Source: Aquiflexum sp. TKW24L (lineage in GTDB: Bacteria; Bacteroidota; Bacteroidia; Cytophagales; Cyclobacteriaceae). From it: a DNA stretch of 64,000 nucleotides. Made by a program: the position numbers and the translations under genes. A model generated the notes under the pieces. The model saw nothing but the letters and a program-made list of their open reading frames with translations. It was not told where the DNA came from and did not search any database. The stretch covers positions 86,239 through 150,238 of the forward strand of contig NZ_JAMFLG010000010.1 in the NCBI RefSeq assembly GCF_023502205.1, written 5' to 3'. Shown here in pieces: positions 27,501 to 35,606 of this stretch; position 1 is the stretch's first letter, and each line of letters opens with the position of its first letter.

Positions 27501-27867
27501 AAAAAAATTCGAATCCGTGATTTTATTCAATAATGGTGGAAAAGGATTTACAATTCAACCCCTGCCCATTGAAGCCCAATTTGCGCCGATACAGGCAATT
27601 TTGATGGAAGACATCAATGAAGACGGGATTTTGGACTTGATTCTCGGGGGAAATATCACAGCAGTTTCACCCTATTTTGGCGCTTACCAGGGAAGTCATG
27701 GATTGGCTTTGAAAGGAAATGGAGATGGGAGTTTTTCCTTGATGGAAAATGGAAAACTTGGAATTAGCGGAGATCTCAAACATATCCGGTCCATTAAAGT
27801 CAAAAATGAAACATGGATTCTCTTTGTCAAAAACGATGGAGAATTGGAGGTTTTTAGAATGAAATGA
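24547..27867 (+). CDS. CRTAC1-type FG-GAP/VCBS repeat lipoprotein with ASPIC/UnbV domain
   Basis: A 1106-residue lipoprotein (lipobox Cys at 19, ILISCS). Many FG-GAP/VCBS calcium-binding repeats of the form D-x-N-x-D-G-x-x-D-x-Y are present, for example VGDINNDGLLDIYF, MVDINGDGLLDIYV and VADLNNDG-like variants. They form one or more beta-propellers. An ASPIC/UnbV domain lies at about 515-600 (GIGARVEAYVNG, then LGLGKTNSIDSLKIIWPSG). Repeats resume after it (IGDVNGDGLEDIFIGGASG) to the end. Such proteins are often encoded near SusC/SusD pairs and are presumed surface-exposed; function unproven. It converges on the minus-strand cytochrome operon with 103 bases between. Confidence 0.9.
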   Translation: MKYAHLPFLLFPLFILISCSQKTELKQTEPLFESLSPKKTGIDFTNILTETEEFNIIEYLYFYNGGGLAVGDINNDGLLDIYFSSNQLPNKLFLNKGNMVFEDITEHSGVGSPGPWKTGITMVDINGDGLLDIYVCRLGDWKGITGKNELYINNGDLTFTESANLYGLDFQGFSTQAAFFDYDGDGDLDMYLLNHAVHTENSYGRASLRYMDSGPEGDRLYRNNSEKGVKRFNPVTNEAGIFSSQIGYGLGIGIADVNNDGWPDIYVSNDFNENDYLYINQGNGTFKESSKNALTYTSRFSMGNDLADFNNDGWIDIISLDMLPEDEIVQKMSAGEDSYEIYQLKLNFGYGRQTTRNSLQLNNANGTFSEIGQLAGVNATDWSWSPLFADFDNDGWKDLFISNGIARRPNDMDYINFITNPEIKEGLVQRPDISDLKISGQMPPGEVPNYFFKNSRNLTFENVSMAWGISEATISNGAVYADLDNDGDLDLIVNHINQPSEIFENKLNQLPGGEKPSFLKIRFEGSGYNKFGIGARVEAYVNGLKIIQENFTSRGFQSSVAPEINLGLGKTNSIDSLKIIWPSGKRETLINIEVNKLLTVKEENALLVSIPQIEKPLSLLQKLSSEETGLEFLHVEDDYNDFNKEPLLPHKLSHEGPAFAIGDVNGDGLEDIFIGGASGQESRLFIQNKNGKFLHSEQEILKKDLESEDTYAAFLQGKTKGFANLLLLKGGNMPAISNSSKVLLNQGQGSYSESIELPIDPDNQFSVALPQDIDGDGFLDLFVGGRNVTGKYGELPRNYILRNSGNGTYVDITSQIAPELASIGMVKSASWVDLDQDGNMDLVVVGEWMPISILMHRDGKLVNETEKFGLSKTSGWWNSVEIGDLNGDGFPDLVLGNLGLNSRLKASPEAPVRMYVKDFDGNGSLEQILTYHIDGNEYTIATRDELVKQIPVLKKDFVRHSDFAGKTVKQIFKNFQLEEAKLFEAKKFESVILFNNGGKGFTIQPLPIEAQFAPIQAILMEDINEDGILDLILGGNITAVSPYFGAYQGSHGLALKGNGDGSFSLMENGKLGISGDLKHIRSIKVKNETWILFVKNDGELEVFRMK

Positions 27868-27970
27868 CCCAATTTTTAAACTTATCAGCTATCTTGAAGG
27901 TATAATTACCTGGACCAATAGGAGCGGAAAACCAATGTATTGGGCCCTTTGACGGCATTACAAGTCAATT

Positions 27971-29311
27971 TCAACCCCCAAAAACAACCTTCACTCCGGC
28001 AGCGCTTATTTTTTCCACCCTTTGATCCTGGGGATCAATAGCAGTATTCCAGAGGAAAAGTGATTTGAGTGAATTGATTTCAGCAAGGGGTTCCAAACCT
28101 GCGCCGCTAACTTTGGTCCCATTCAGGTTCAAGCTTTCGAGTTTGGAAAGACTCCTCAAACCTGAAATTCCGGAATCCGAGACGGGATTATTTTCGATCC
28201 GCAGTCTTTGCAAATTGGGAAACTGTGCGATCTGAGCCATGTCAGCATCCTGAATTCCTGTCCCGGCCAAACTCAGCCAATAAATCTGATCTTTGATAGG
28301 CAAAAGTGCTTTCAATAGTTCCGAGGCTCGATCCTTGGCGGCATCCGATGGCAAGACAACATCCAAAGCACCGGATTCATGGGAGAGAACCCTTACCCGA
28401 AATCCCATTTTCTCTAAAGCTTTGAGATGAACAGTATCGATGCTCACCGCTAGCATTTTCTCCCCTCCGAGAATATTTAGTCTTGGCTTTGCCCATGCGA
28501 TAATTTCTTCATCCGCAGCCATCAAGGATGCTTTGGGATCTGCTTTCCCTTTTGCTATCCACCAAATGAGTACTTGAATTTCCGCCTCGGTAAGGGGCTT
28601 TTTCCCTTCGGCAGGCATAAAATCTTCGTGATCTGACGGCAGCGTTACCCTCCGGATCAGCTCACTTTTTTCAGCATCAGCCGCAATAAAAACCGGGCCG
28701 TTTTCTCCTCCTTGGAGCATTGTCTCATAGGAAGCCAAATTCAATTCACCTTTGGATTTTCCCGATCGGTGACAGCTTTGACATTTGCTTCGAAGAATTG
28801 GCTGAATCACATCTGTAAAAACCTCCGCATCCTCCACCTTGGCCAATACCCGACCTTTGGTCTCTTTTTGCTTTTCACCAAAAGGTGCAAAGGCAGTCAG
28901 ATAATCTTCCCCATGAGTCAGGCTCCCACCAAAATGTCCGGTGACAGAAAGTGCTAGGATCATAAAACCCAATACAGTATAATTAAGCTTTCTGCCAAAT
29001 CTGAGCTCATTCTTATTCACCCACCAAGCAATTCCAGAAATAATAACCGTCGTCCATCCCGCCATCAAATGAATAACCAAAAGGTCGTCCTCATATCCCC
29101 CGGACTGGGAAAGCAAAAATCCCAACACTGCCGCAATCAAGGCACTGATTGTTCCCAAAAGCAAAGAAAAACTCACCGCTTCCTGCATCGCAGGCTTCTT
29201 CCCCAACACCACATAGGCTTTAAAAAAGACTGCTATGATCAAAAAGCCAATGGGCAAATGAACCCAAAGTGGATGAAATCTGCCGATGAAAGTAATCAGG
29301 TCTTGTATCAT
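27971..29311 (-). CDS. Membrane c-type cytochrome with leucine-rich repeats
   Basis: A 446-residue protein in three parts. Residues 10-125 hold four membrane helices of DUF2231-like type (FHPLWVHLPIGFLII, ending HFGGSLTHGEDYL). Residues 155-260 are a planctomycete-type cytochrome domain with one heme site, C177-Q-S-C180-H181, and a possible Met ligand in FMPAEGKKPLTEAEI. Residues 270-445 are a leucine-rich repeat region (LQRLRIENNPVSDSGISGL, LESLNLNGTKVSGAGLEPL). It probably takes part in periplasmic electron transfer with the two genes transcribed before it. The gap to the DUF1501 gene is 12 bases. No assembled complex of this type is known to me, so the role is inference. Confidence 0.85.
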   Translation of the reverse strand: MIQDLITFIGRFHPLWVHLPIGFLIIAVFFKAYVVLGKKPAMQEAVSFSLLLGTISALIAAVLGFLLSQSGGYEDDLLVIHLMAGWTTVIISGIAWWVNKNELRFGRKLNYTVLGFMILALSVTGHFGGSLTHGEDYLTAFAPFGEKQKETKGRVLAKVEDAEVFTDVIQPILRSKCQSCHRSGKSKGELNLASYETMLQGGENGPVFIAADAEKSELIRRVTLPSDHEDFMPAEGKKPLTEAEIQVLIWWIAKGKADPKASLMAADEEIIAWAKPRLNILGGEKMLAVSIDTVHLKALEKMGFRVRVLSHESGALDVVLPSDAAKDRASELLKALLPIKDQIYWLSLAGTGIQDADMAQIAQFPNLQRLRIENNPVSDSGISGLRSLSKLESLNLNGTKVSGAGLEPLAEINSLKSLFLWNTAIDPQDQRVEKISAAGVKVVFGG

Positions 29312-29323
29312 ATTTTGACCATC

Positions 29324-30832
29324 CTAGGTTAAAATCCCCTTTACCACATGGCCTTCTACATCGGTCAGCCTAAACCTCCGGCCCTGATGCTTGTAGGTGA
29401 GTTTTTGGTGGTCTATCCCAAAAAGATGTAAAATCGTAGCCTGCAGGTCATGCACATGAACCGGATCTTTGACCACATTATATCCAAAATCGTCTGTTTC
29501 TCCATAGGTAAATCCGGGCTTCACTCCTGCCCCACACATCCATTTGGTAAAGCACCGTGGATGATGGTCACGACCATAATTATCCGGTGAAAGTGTGCCT
29601 TGACTGTACACTGTCCTGCCAAATTCCCCGCCCCAAACGACAAGCGTATCTTCCAACAAGCCCCTTTGCTTGAGGTCTTTGATCAGTGCAGCCGTCGCTC
29701 GGTCAGTTTTCTGACATTGGTTTTTTATTCCCCCGGGCAGATTCCCGTGCTGATCCCAACCCTGATGGTAGAGCTGGACAAATTTGACATCCTTTTCAAT
29801 GAGCTTTCTCGCCAAAAGGCAGTTGGCGGCATAAGTACCGGGATCGCGGCTTTCTTCACCATACATCTCATACACCGAATCAGACTCCTTGGACATATCC
29901 GTGATTTCCGGCACCGAGGTCTGCATCCGAAAGGCCATCTCATATTGGGCGATGCGGGCGCTGATTTCAGGATCGCCATAAGTATCCAACTGCACCTCAT
30001 TCAATGATTTGAGGTAATCGAGCATTTCACGCCTGTCTTTTCCATCGTAATTTTCCGGATTGCCAAGGTAAAGCACAGGGTCTATGCCGGACCGGAATTG
30101 GATGCCTTGGTATTGGGAAGGAAGAAATCCATTTCCCCAAAGTCTGGCATAAAGCGGTTGGTCCTGCTCGCCATTTTTGGAAACCAGGACGATAAATGAT
30201 GGCAGGTTTTGGTTGTCCGAACCCAAGCCATAACTCAACCAAGCCCCCATAGAGGGACGACCGGGAAGCTGATGGCCTGTCTGGAAAAAAGTAATGGCAG
30301 GATCATGGTTGATCTGTCCGGTCTGCATGCTTTTGATAAAACAAAGCTCATCCACGATCTCCGCAGTATGGGGCATCAATTCACTGACCCAAGCCCTGCT
30401 TTGGCCATATTGACTGAATTTGAAAGCTGAAGCAGTCATTGGAAACGAACTTTGATCTGCACTCATCCCGGTAAGACGCTGTCCGTCTCTCACCGAATCG
30501 GGGAGCTCCTGCCCGTGGAGGTCTATGAGCTTTGGTTTGTAATCGTACAATTCCAGTTGGGAAGGCCCTCCGCTTTGAAAAAGGTAAATCACTCGCTTTG
30601 CCTTGGGCATAAAATGCGGCAACCCTGCCAATCCATTGGTTGACTCAGAAAGCAAAGGTTGGGTTTGGGGATTTTCTGCAAATATCTTCTCCATTCCCAT
30701 CAGCGAACCCAAGGCAAGGGAACCAAGCCCCAAAGAAGTTTTTGTCAAAAACCTCCTCCTGTCCATATTCTTTTCAATCTCCTGAAGGTCCCTATTGGAA
30801 GACCTGAGAGGGGCATCGTGATGGTGACTCAT
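29324..30832 (-). CDS. DUF1501 family Tat-exported protein
   Basis: A 502-residue protein with a twin-arginine signal (MDRRRFLTKTSLGLGSLAL, about 23-41) preceded by a His/Asp-rich N-terminus. The DUF1501 (sulfatase/phosphatase-like superfamily) body has FQSGGPSQLELYDYKP, INHDPAITFFQTGH, GSWLS-like GAWLSYGLGS, YHQGWDQHGN, VVWGGEFGRTVYSQG, GRDHHPRCFTKWMCGAGVK and HDLQATILHLFGIDH. These carry the metal-binding Asp/His residues of the alkaline-phosphatase fold. Export in folded form suggests a metal cofactor. It is nearly always paired with a DUF1549/DUF1553 protein, here the gene directly upstream with a 1-base gap. Confidence 0.92.
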   Translation of the reverse strand: MSHHHDAPLRSSNRDLQEIEKNMDRRRFLTKTSLGLGSLALGSLMGMEKIFAENPQTQPLLSESTNGLAGLPHFMPKAKRVIYLFQSGGPSQLELYDYKPKLIDLHGQELPDSVRDGQRLTGMSADQSSFPMTASAFKFSQYGQSRAWVSELMPHTAEIVDELCFIKSMQTGQINHDPAITFFQTGHQLPGRPSMGAWLSYGLGSDNQNLPSFIVLVSKNGEQDQPLYARLWGNGFLPSQYQGIQFRSGIDPVLYLGNPENYDGKDRREMLDYLKSLNEVQLDTYGDPEISARIAQYEMAFRMQTSVPEITDMSKESDSVYEMYGEESRDPGTYAANCLLARKLIEKDVKFVQLYHQGWDQHGNLPGGIKNQCQKTDRATAALIKDLKQRGLLEDTLVVWGGEFGRTVYSQGTLSPDNYGRDHHPRCFTKWMCGAGVKPGFTYGETDDFGYNVVKDPVHVHDLQATILHLFGIDHQKLTYKHQGRRFRLTDVEGHVVKGILT

Positions 30833-30833
30833 A

Positions 30834-33800
30834 TTATCTTTTGGTTAGAAAAGCATCTGAATTGATAATGGCGCTGGCGGTGACGGCATTGGCCGCAAGA
30901 TGGAAAGGATCTAAATCCGGAGGTATCTGATATTCCCCGGAAGCCAGCCAACCTTTGGTTTTATTGTGGTCTGCCTTGAATTTACGGTATTCATTTTCCC
31001 TTAATTCCAGAAGGATTTGAAGCTCCTTAGGATTGGGTTTTCTTCCCGTAAGTCTGCGGAATGTATCCTCTATGGACTTGGAGATTTCCGGATGAGCTAG
31101 CATCTTTTCGCCCAAAACCTTAGAAGCCTCCACAAAAGTCGGATCATTCATCAGTACCAAAGCCTGAAGCGGAGTATTAGTCTCTTGCCTTTTGCTTACC
31201 GAAACACTGTGGTCGGGTGCATCGAAAATGGATAATGCCGGATTGTGAACCGAGCGTTTCCAAATCGTGTACAAACTCCTTCGATAGAGATTTTGTCCGG
31301 AATCCTGCACATAGTTGGCACCATTGACTTTCCAAAGACCCTCAGGTTGGTAAGGAAACACACTTTTGCCACCAATCGAAGGATTCAGCAATCCTGCCGC
31401 AAACAGCGCATTATCCCGGATCAATTCTGCAGGCAGACGAACCGAAGGTCCTCGGGCAAGAAGGTAATTGTCAGGATCTTTTTCCATCAGTTCAGGCCTG
31501 TTTTTCGAGCCTTGCCGGTAAGTAGCAGAGGTGACAATCAGACGCTGCATGGCTTTCACATCCCAACCGGAATTTTGGAACTCAACAGCCAACCAATCCA
31601 ATAATTCCGGGTGGGAAGGCAATTGTCCCTGATTCCCAAAATCCTCGGAAGTAGCCACCAACCCACGACCAAAATAATTTTGCCAAAAACGGTTGATTGC
31701 CACCCTAGCGGTGAGTGGATTTTCTGCATCAGTCAGCCATTGGGCAAGTCCAAGACGGTTTTTGGGTTGATCCTCCCGCATGGGCAAGACACTTTCAGGG
31801 GTATTGGGAAAAACCTCTTCTCCCCGCATATTATATTCTCCACGTGTCAAAACATAAGTGCTCCGCTTATTGGTTTTGTCCTGCATGACCATCATCTCCG
31901 GAATCCGCTCCACAGAATCCGCATAGGTTTTTCTCTGAGCAACCACTGCTTTCAGCTTTTCTCTATAAGCCACAGAATGGTTGTTGAGGTATAGTTTTTT
32001 CAGTGCTTGTTTTTCTTGGGCATTGAATTCGTTCCCGGTTTGAGCAAGGATTAATTTATATTCGTCTAGCTTGGCAATCTGCATTACCTCCAAAGAAGAG
32101 AGTTCTTTGTCATATACACTGACTTCATCCACCAACGCGTCTTTGAGTCCTTTGCCTCTCCATACTGCCCCAACCTGCAAACCTGGCTGCCCGCCTTGAA
32201 GGAGGATGTCTTTGTACAAGTTGTCATGGGTAGTTTGAGTGACCATTTCAAGTCCGTTTAGGAAGACTTTCAGCCCTTGTGCTTTGGAAGAACCGTCATA
32301 GGTCATGACCAAATTGATCCATTGGTCACGGGGAATGTTCTGCTCCGTTAGTTTAGTGATGGCATTATAAGGTGCGGAATGCGCCATCAGCAATTCCAGG
32401 CGGTTGTTTTTGAGACTGAGGTGGTATCCCCGCCAATTATATAGCACCGCACCTGAACCCTTGTGGAAGATTGCCCCATCAGTCAAAGACTTTGGGACAG
32501 AAATCCAAATACTTACCGAAAAAGGTTCGCTGCGGGAAAATATCCCGGAACCCCCCAAATCCAGCCAGGAATCCCCGTTGAGTTTGACTGCTTTTCCTCT
32601 AAATCCTTCTACATAAGCAGGTTTCTGGTTTTTGACCTCGCTGCTTTCCATGGTTCCTTTTTGGGAAGGATTGAGGAGGTTTTGAATGGAGTTTTGGTCA
32701 AAAGAATAAAAACCAACCCGACTTGCCGGAAAATCCAGTTTGGAAACTTTTTGAAAAGAACTGGATGCCAACCAAGTTTGAAAAGCCTCTTCTTCCTTCT
32801 CAGCCACTTTTTTCAGTTCCTCTTCCTCGCTGTTTTTTTGGGAAAGTAGGTAGGAAAGCATCTTGTCTTTCTCCGTATCCGTCAAAAGCATGGTCGGAAC
32901 AGGCATGGCATCATCCCAAGAAATCTGACCGGCCTCATCCACCTGATTGAAAAAACTGCTGAGTTCAAAGAAATTCTTTTGGGAAATCGGGTCGTATTTA
33001 TGGTCATGACACCGCGCACAACCCAAGGTCAAAGCCATAAAAGCCTGCCCCATGGTACTCGTCCGATCCACTACATATTCCACCCTAAACTCCTCCTCCA
33101 CAATTCCTCCTTCCATGTTTTGGGGATGAATCCGGTTGAAGGCCGTTGCAATCAGCTGGTCTTTGGTAGGATTGGGTAAAAGGTCTCCAGCCAACTGATG
33201 GGTGATAAACTGATCGTAGGGAAGGTTTTGGTTGAATGCCCTGATAACCCAATCCCGATAGGGTGATGCATCCCGATACCTATCCACGGTGTAGCCATGT
33301 GTATCGGCAAACCTCGCAATATCCATCCAATGCATGGCCATTTTCTCCCCATAATGCGCAGAATTGAGCAACCTGTCGACCTGCTTTTCATAAGCATTGG
33401 CGGAAGGGTCAGAAAGAAAAGCATCGATCTCAGCCAGGCTTGGGGGCAAACCTATCAAATCCAGACTCAATCTTCTTAAGAGCGTTTCCTTATCCGCCTC
33501 CTGCGATGGTTTGATTCCCTCCTGTTCCAATTTGCTGAGGACAAAGTGGTCAATGGGGTTTTTGGCCCATGATTTATCCTTTACTTTAGGAATGTCAAAT
33601 TTTTGGGGAGGAATAAAAGCCCAATGCTTTTTGTATTCTGCCCCATCTTCGATCCATTTGATCAGGATGGCCTTTTCCTTTGGAGTCAAAATCAAATTTG
33701 ATTCTTGGGAAGGCATTCGGAACTCAGGATCGTCTGAAATGATCCGATGAAAAAGTTCGCTTTTGCGGAGGCTTCCTGACTTGATGGCAACCTTGCCGGG

Positions 33801-34043
33801 AGAGTCTTTGAGAGAGGCAAAAGCCATTTCGGGATCGTGCAAACTTAACCCTGCTTTTTGTGCTGCCAAATCAGGACCGTGACAAGCGAAGCATTTATCC
33901 GACAAAATCGGCTTGACATGAATATTGAAATCCAAAGCTTCCGGTAATTCCTCGTAGGCTGCCTGAACATCCTCCGGGAGTTCAGGGCTACAGGAAACCA
34001 AAATGAAAATAAAGCAGCAGTAACTCAGTATTCTTAAGACCAT
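30834..34043 (-). CDS. PSD1-type (DUF1549/DUF1553) cytochrome c lipoprotein with LamG insert
   Basis: A 1069-residue lipoprotein (lipobox Cys at 18, ILVSC). Domain order: planctomycete cytochrome domain (about 38-140) with heme site C51-F-A-C54-H55 and RMPSQESNLILTPKEKAILIK-like end; DUF1549 (about 160-370) with DLIGLPPS, DRLLNSAHYGEKMAMHWMD and a second C-x-x-C-H (CARCHDHKYDP, about 350). A LamG/concanavalin-like insert follows (about 440-640, WRGYHLSLKNNRLELLM). DUF1553 (about 740-1040) has RVAINRFWQNYFGRGLV, SEDFGNQGQLPSHPELLDWL and RQETNTPLQALVLMNDP. It is first in a three-gene operon with DUF1501 and the LRR-cytochrome. The family is typical of Planctomycetes and marine Bacteroidota; its reaction is not established. 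Confidence 0.93.
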   Translation of the reverse strand: MVLRILSYCCFIFILVSCSPELPEDVQAAYEELPEALDFNIHVKPILSDKCFACHGPDLAAQKAGLSLHDPEMAFASLKDSPGKVAIKSGSLRKSELFHRIISDDPEFRMPSQESNLILTPKEKAILIKWIEDGAEYKKHWAFIPPQKFDIPKVKDKSWAKNPIDHFVLSKLEQEGIKPSQEADKETLLRRLSLDLIGLPPSLAEIDAFLSDPSANAYEKQVDRLLNSAHYGEKMAMHWMDIARFADTHGYTVDRYRDASPYRDWVIRAFNQNLPYDQFITHQLAGDLLPNPTKDQLIATAFNRIHPQNMEGGIVEEEFRVEYVVDRTSTMGQAFMALTLGCARCHDHKYDPISQKNFFELSSFFNQVDEAGQISWDDAMPVPTMLLTDTEKDKMLSYLLSQKNSEEEELKKVAEKEEEAFQTWLASSSFQKVSKLDFPASRVGFYSFDQNSIQNLLNPSQKGTMESSEVKNQKPAYVEGFRGKAVKLNGDSWLDLGGSGIFSRSEPFSVSIWISVPKSLTDGAIFHKGSGAVLYNWRGYHLSLKNNRLELLMAHSAPYNAITKLTEQNIPRDQWINLVMTYDGSSKAQGLKVFLNGLEMVTQTTHDNLYKDILLQGGQPGLQVGAVWRGKGLKDALVDEVSVYDKELSSLEVMQIAKLDEYKLILAQTGNEFNAQEKQALKKLYLNNHSVAYREKLKAVVAQRKTYADSVERIPEMMVMQDKTNKRSTYVLTRGEYNMRGEEVFPNTPESVLPMREDQPKNRLGLAQWLTDAENPLTARVAINRFWQNYFGRGLVATSEDFGNQGQLPSHPELLDWLAVEFQNSGWDVKAMQRLIVTSATYRQGSKNRPELMEKDPDNYLLARGPSVRLPAELIRDNALFAAGLLNPSIGGKSVFPYQPEGLWKVNGANYVQDSGQNLYRRSLYTIWKRSVHNPALSIFDAPDHSVSVSKRQETNTPLQALVLMNDPTFVEASKVLGEKMLAHPEISKSIEDTFRRLTGRKPNPKELQILLELRENEYRKFKADHNKTKGWLASGEYQIPPDLDPFHLAANAVTASAIINSDAFLTKR

Positions 34044-34239
34044 TTGAAATCAAATCACCCGATTAAATTAACGGAATTTCAAATAATATCCCACCTGCTA
34101 TATCCTGTATTGTGGGATGATGCTAACTTGTAAGATATAAATCCTCCTGTTAGATTTTAGGGATGTTATTGAAAACCAATTTAATTTGAGAAGCATAGGA
34201 ATACCTTAATCCAAATCATTCAAACATATAGCAGATTGT

Positions 34240-34776
34240 TCAATACTTTATCTTCAAATCCTTATTGTATTTTTTATCCATTTGGTAAATGATCCTGTCC
34301 GACATTTCGTAATCAATTTGATATTTCTCACACCTTTCTTTTAAAATTTCCAAATAATTGAGATAAAGGTCGATTTGACCATCAATATCAGTAATTGAAT
34401 ATTTAAATTCTTGTCCTGTTATGAATCGATAAACTCGTTGGTCAATAATTTGATAAATCTTAGGATTTTTAAAACGTAGAATTGTCGAAGCCATAGCTAA
34501 TCGAACTCCTTTACTTTCCAGTAAAGATTTCAAAATCTTTCGGGTTAAATCCTTATCCAATACAGTATCTGTATTTTTTATTTCATTTATAAGCCTTAAT
34601 GTTTCGGAAGAAATAGAAGAATATCTATTCACTTTCCACAAAACAATTTCATTGATAATATCTTGATCAAAATCAGATTTTACCTCATCAAGTTTATTTG
34701 TCAGTTCAGCTTGATAGTTGTAATCAAAATCAAACAAATCTTCTTTTGCTATTCTTATTGATTCAAGGGTGTTCAT
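34240..34776 (-). CDS. Unrecognised protein, second gene of an AT-rich pair
   Basis: A 178-residue mostly helical, acidic-then-basic protein. The central stretch KGVRLAMASTILRF followed by IYQIIDQRVYRFITG is reminiscent of helix-hairpin-helix/DNA-glycosylase-like folds, where a Gly-rich turn precedes a helix and an Asp-containing strand. This is only a resemblance. No signal or membrane segment. It starts 2 bases after the stop of the 101-residue gene at 34779-35084, so they form one operon. Base composition is AT-richer than the neighbours, suggesting acquired DNA beside a tRNA gene. Confidence 0.7.
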   Translation of the reverse strand: MNTLESIRIAKEDLFDFDYNYQAELTNKLDEVKSDFDQDIINEIVLWKVNRYSSISSETLRLINEIKNTDTVLDKDLTRKILKSLLESKGVRLAMASTILRFKNPKIYQIIDQRVYRFITGQEFKYSITDIDGQIDLYLNYLEILKERCEKYQIDYEMSDRIIYQMDKKYNKDLKIKY

Positions 34777-34778
34777 AA

Positions 34779-35084
34779 TTAAAGTACTTTTTCAAGTAAA
34801 ATGGTCAGGGCATTTTCAACAGAATCTACTACATGCTTCTTGTTAGCAAGAGAATCTGTATAAAACTTTTTGTATGAAAGAATTAATTCCTGTAATGTTG
34901 TTCTTTTGCTACCGAGTATCTTTTTTAAGATACTAACTTTTTCATCAACACTTGTTTCCATCCATTCTGTTGAATAAGGATCAAAAACAGTCCTTAAAGT
35001 CCGATGCCTGTAATTGGAACCAAACAATTCATCTACTAAAGTTTGATAATCACTTCCCATATTATTTTCGGTTTTTCTATCCAT
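34779..35084 (-). CDS. Unrecognised small protein, first gene of an AT-rich pair
   Basis: A 101-residue, soluble, charged protein with helical character in the second half (TTLQELILSYKKFYTDSLAN). It could start at 35084 or at the Met nine codons later (MGSDYQTL). No family was recognised. Its coupling to the next gene (2-base gap) and position about 270 bases from tRNA-Arg fit a small mobile or defence-type module, but nothing direct shows that. Confidence 0.65.
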   Translation of the reverse strand: MDRKTENNMGSDYQTLVDELFGSNYRHRTLRTVFDPYSTEWMETSVDEKVSILKKILGSKRTTLQELILSYKKFYTDSLANKKHVVDSVENALTILLEKVL

Positions 35085-35309
35085 GAGTTTTATTCCTTCT
35101 CAAATGGAATTTTGACTTGTTTAAATATCTAAAAAATTCGGCATAAATTAAATAAAGCACAAAATGTCCTTTTCCCATTCCTCATTCTTATCATTTTCAA
35201 AGTGTTTAATTTTACACAATTGAGCCCACTCCCTTTACACAGAAAGGAAGTTTTATCAAAAAAATCCCTGTTCCAACTGCAATGTCAACTGCAATGTTGG
35301 GGTAAAGAC

Positions 35310-35337
35310 ACAAAAAAAGGGATGACCCTCATCCCTT
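35310..35337 (-). terminator. Intrinsic terminator of tRNA-Arg
   Basis: A perfect 9-bp stem AAGGGATGA/TCATCCCTT (35317-35325 with 35329-35337) with a 3-base loop. On the minus strand it runs into a tract of seven T. It lies 22 bases after the tRNA 3' end. Confidence 0.85.
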
Positions 35338-35359
35338 AAATAACTGATAATCATACGTG

Positions 35360-35431
35360 TAGCCTCGACGGGAATCGAACCCATATCTATTGTTTAGGAA
35401 ACAACTATTCTATCCATTGAACTACGAGGCC
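35360..35431 (-). tRNA. tRNA-Arg (anticodon CCU)
   Basis: A complete cloverleaf on the minus strand. The acceptor GGCCTCG pairs with CGAGGCT (first pair G-U) and the discriminator is A. The D arm has TTCAATGGATAGAAT. The anticodon stem GTTGT/ACAAT-like holds loop TTCCTAA with anticodon CCT, and the T loop is TTCGATT. CCA is not encoded. It reads AGG codons. Confidence 0.95.
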
Positions 35432-35518
35432 ATTTGCACTTGTAAAGATTCTCTCGCTTCTAAATAAGGTCGCAAGTTAAATCAATTCCCCCCATTTCCG
35501 CAAATAATATTAGGGCCA

Positions 35519-35551
35519 TTTGTTCATTTCATTTTTAAAACGTTATCTTTG
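35519..35551 (+). promoter_or_regulatory. Promoter of the rpsP operon
   Basis: TTTG at 35519-35522 and TATCTTTG at 35544-35551, spaced 21 bases, fit the Bacteroidota housekeeping pattern. The untranslated leader to the S16 start is about 50 bases. Confidence 0.7.
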
Positions 35552-35606
35552 CAGTCCAAAATTTAAGATGGACGGGATCCATCAATTCACTAAATATCAA
35601 ATTAAT

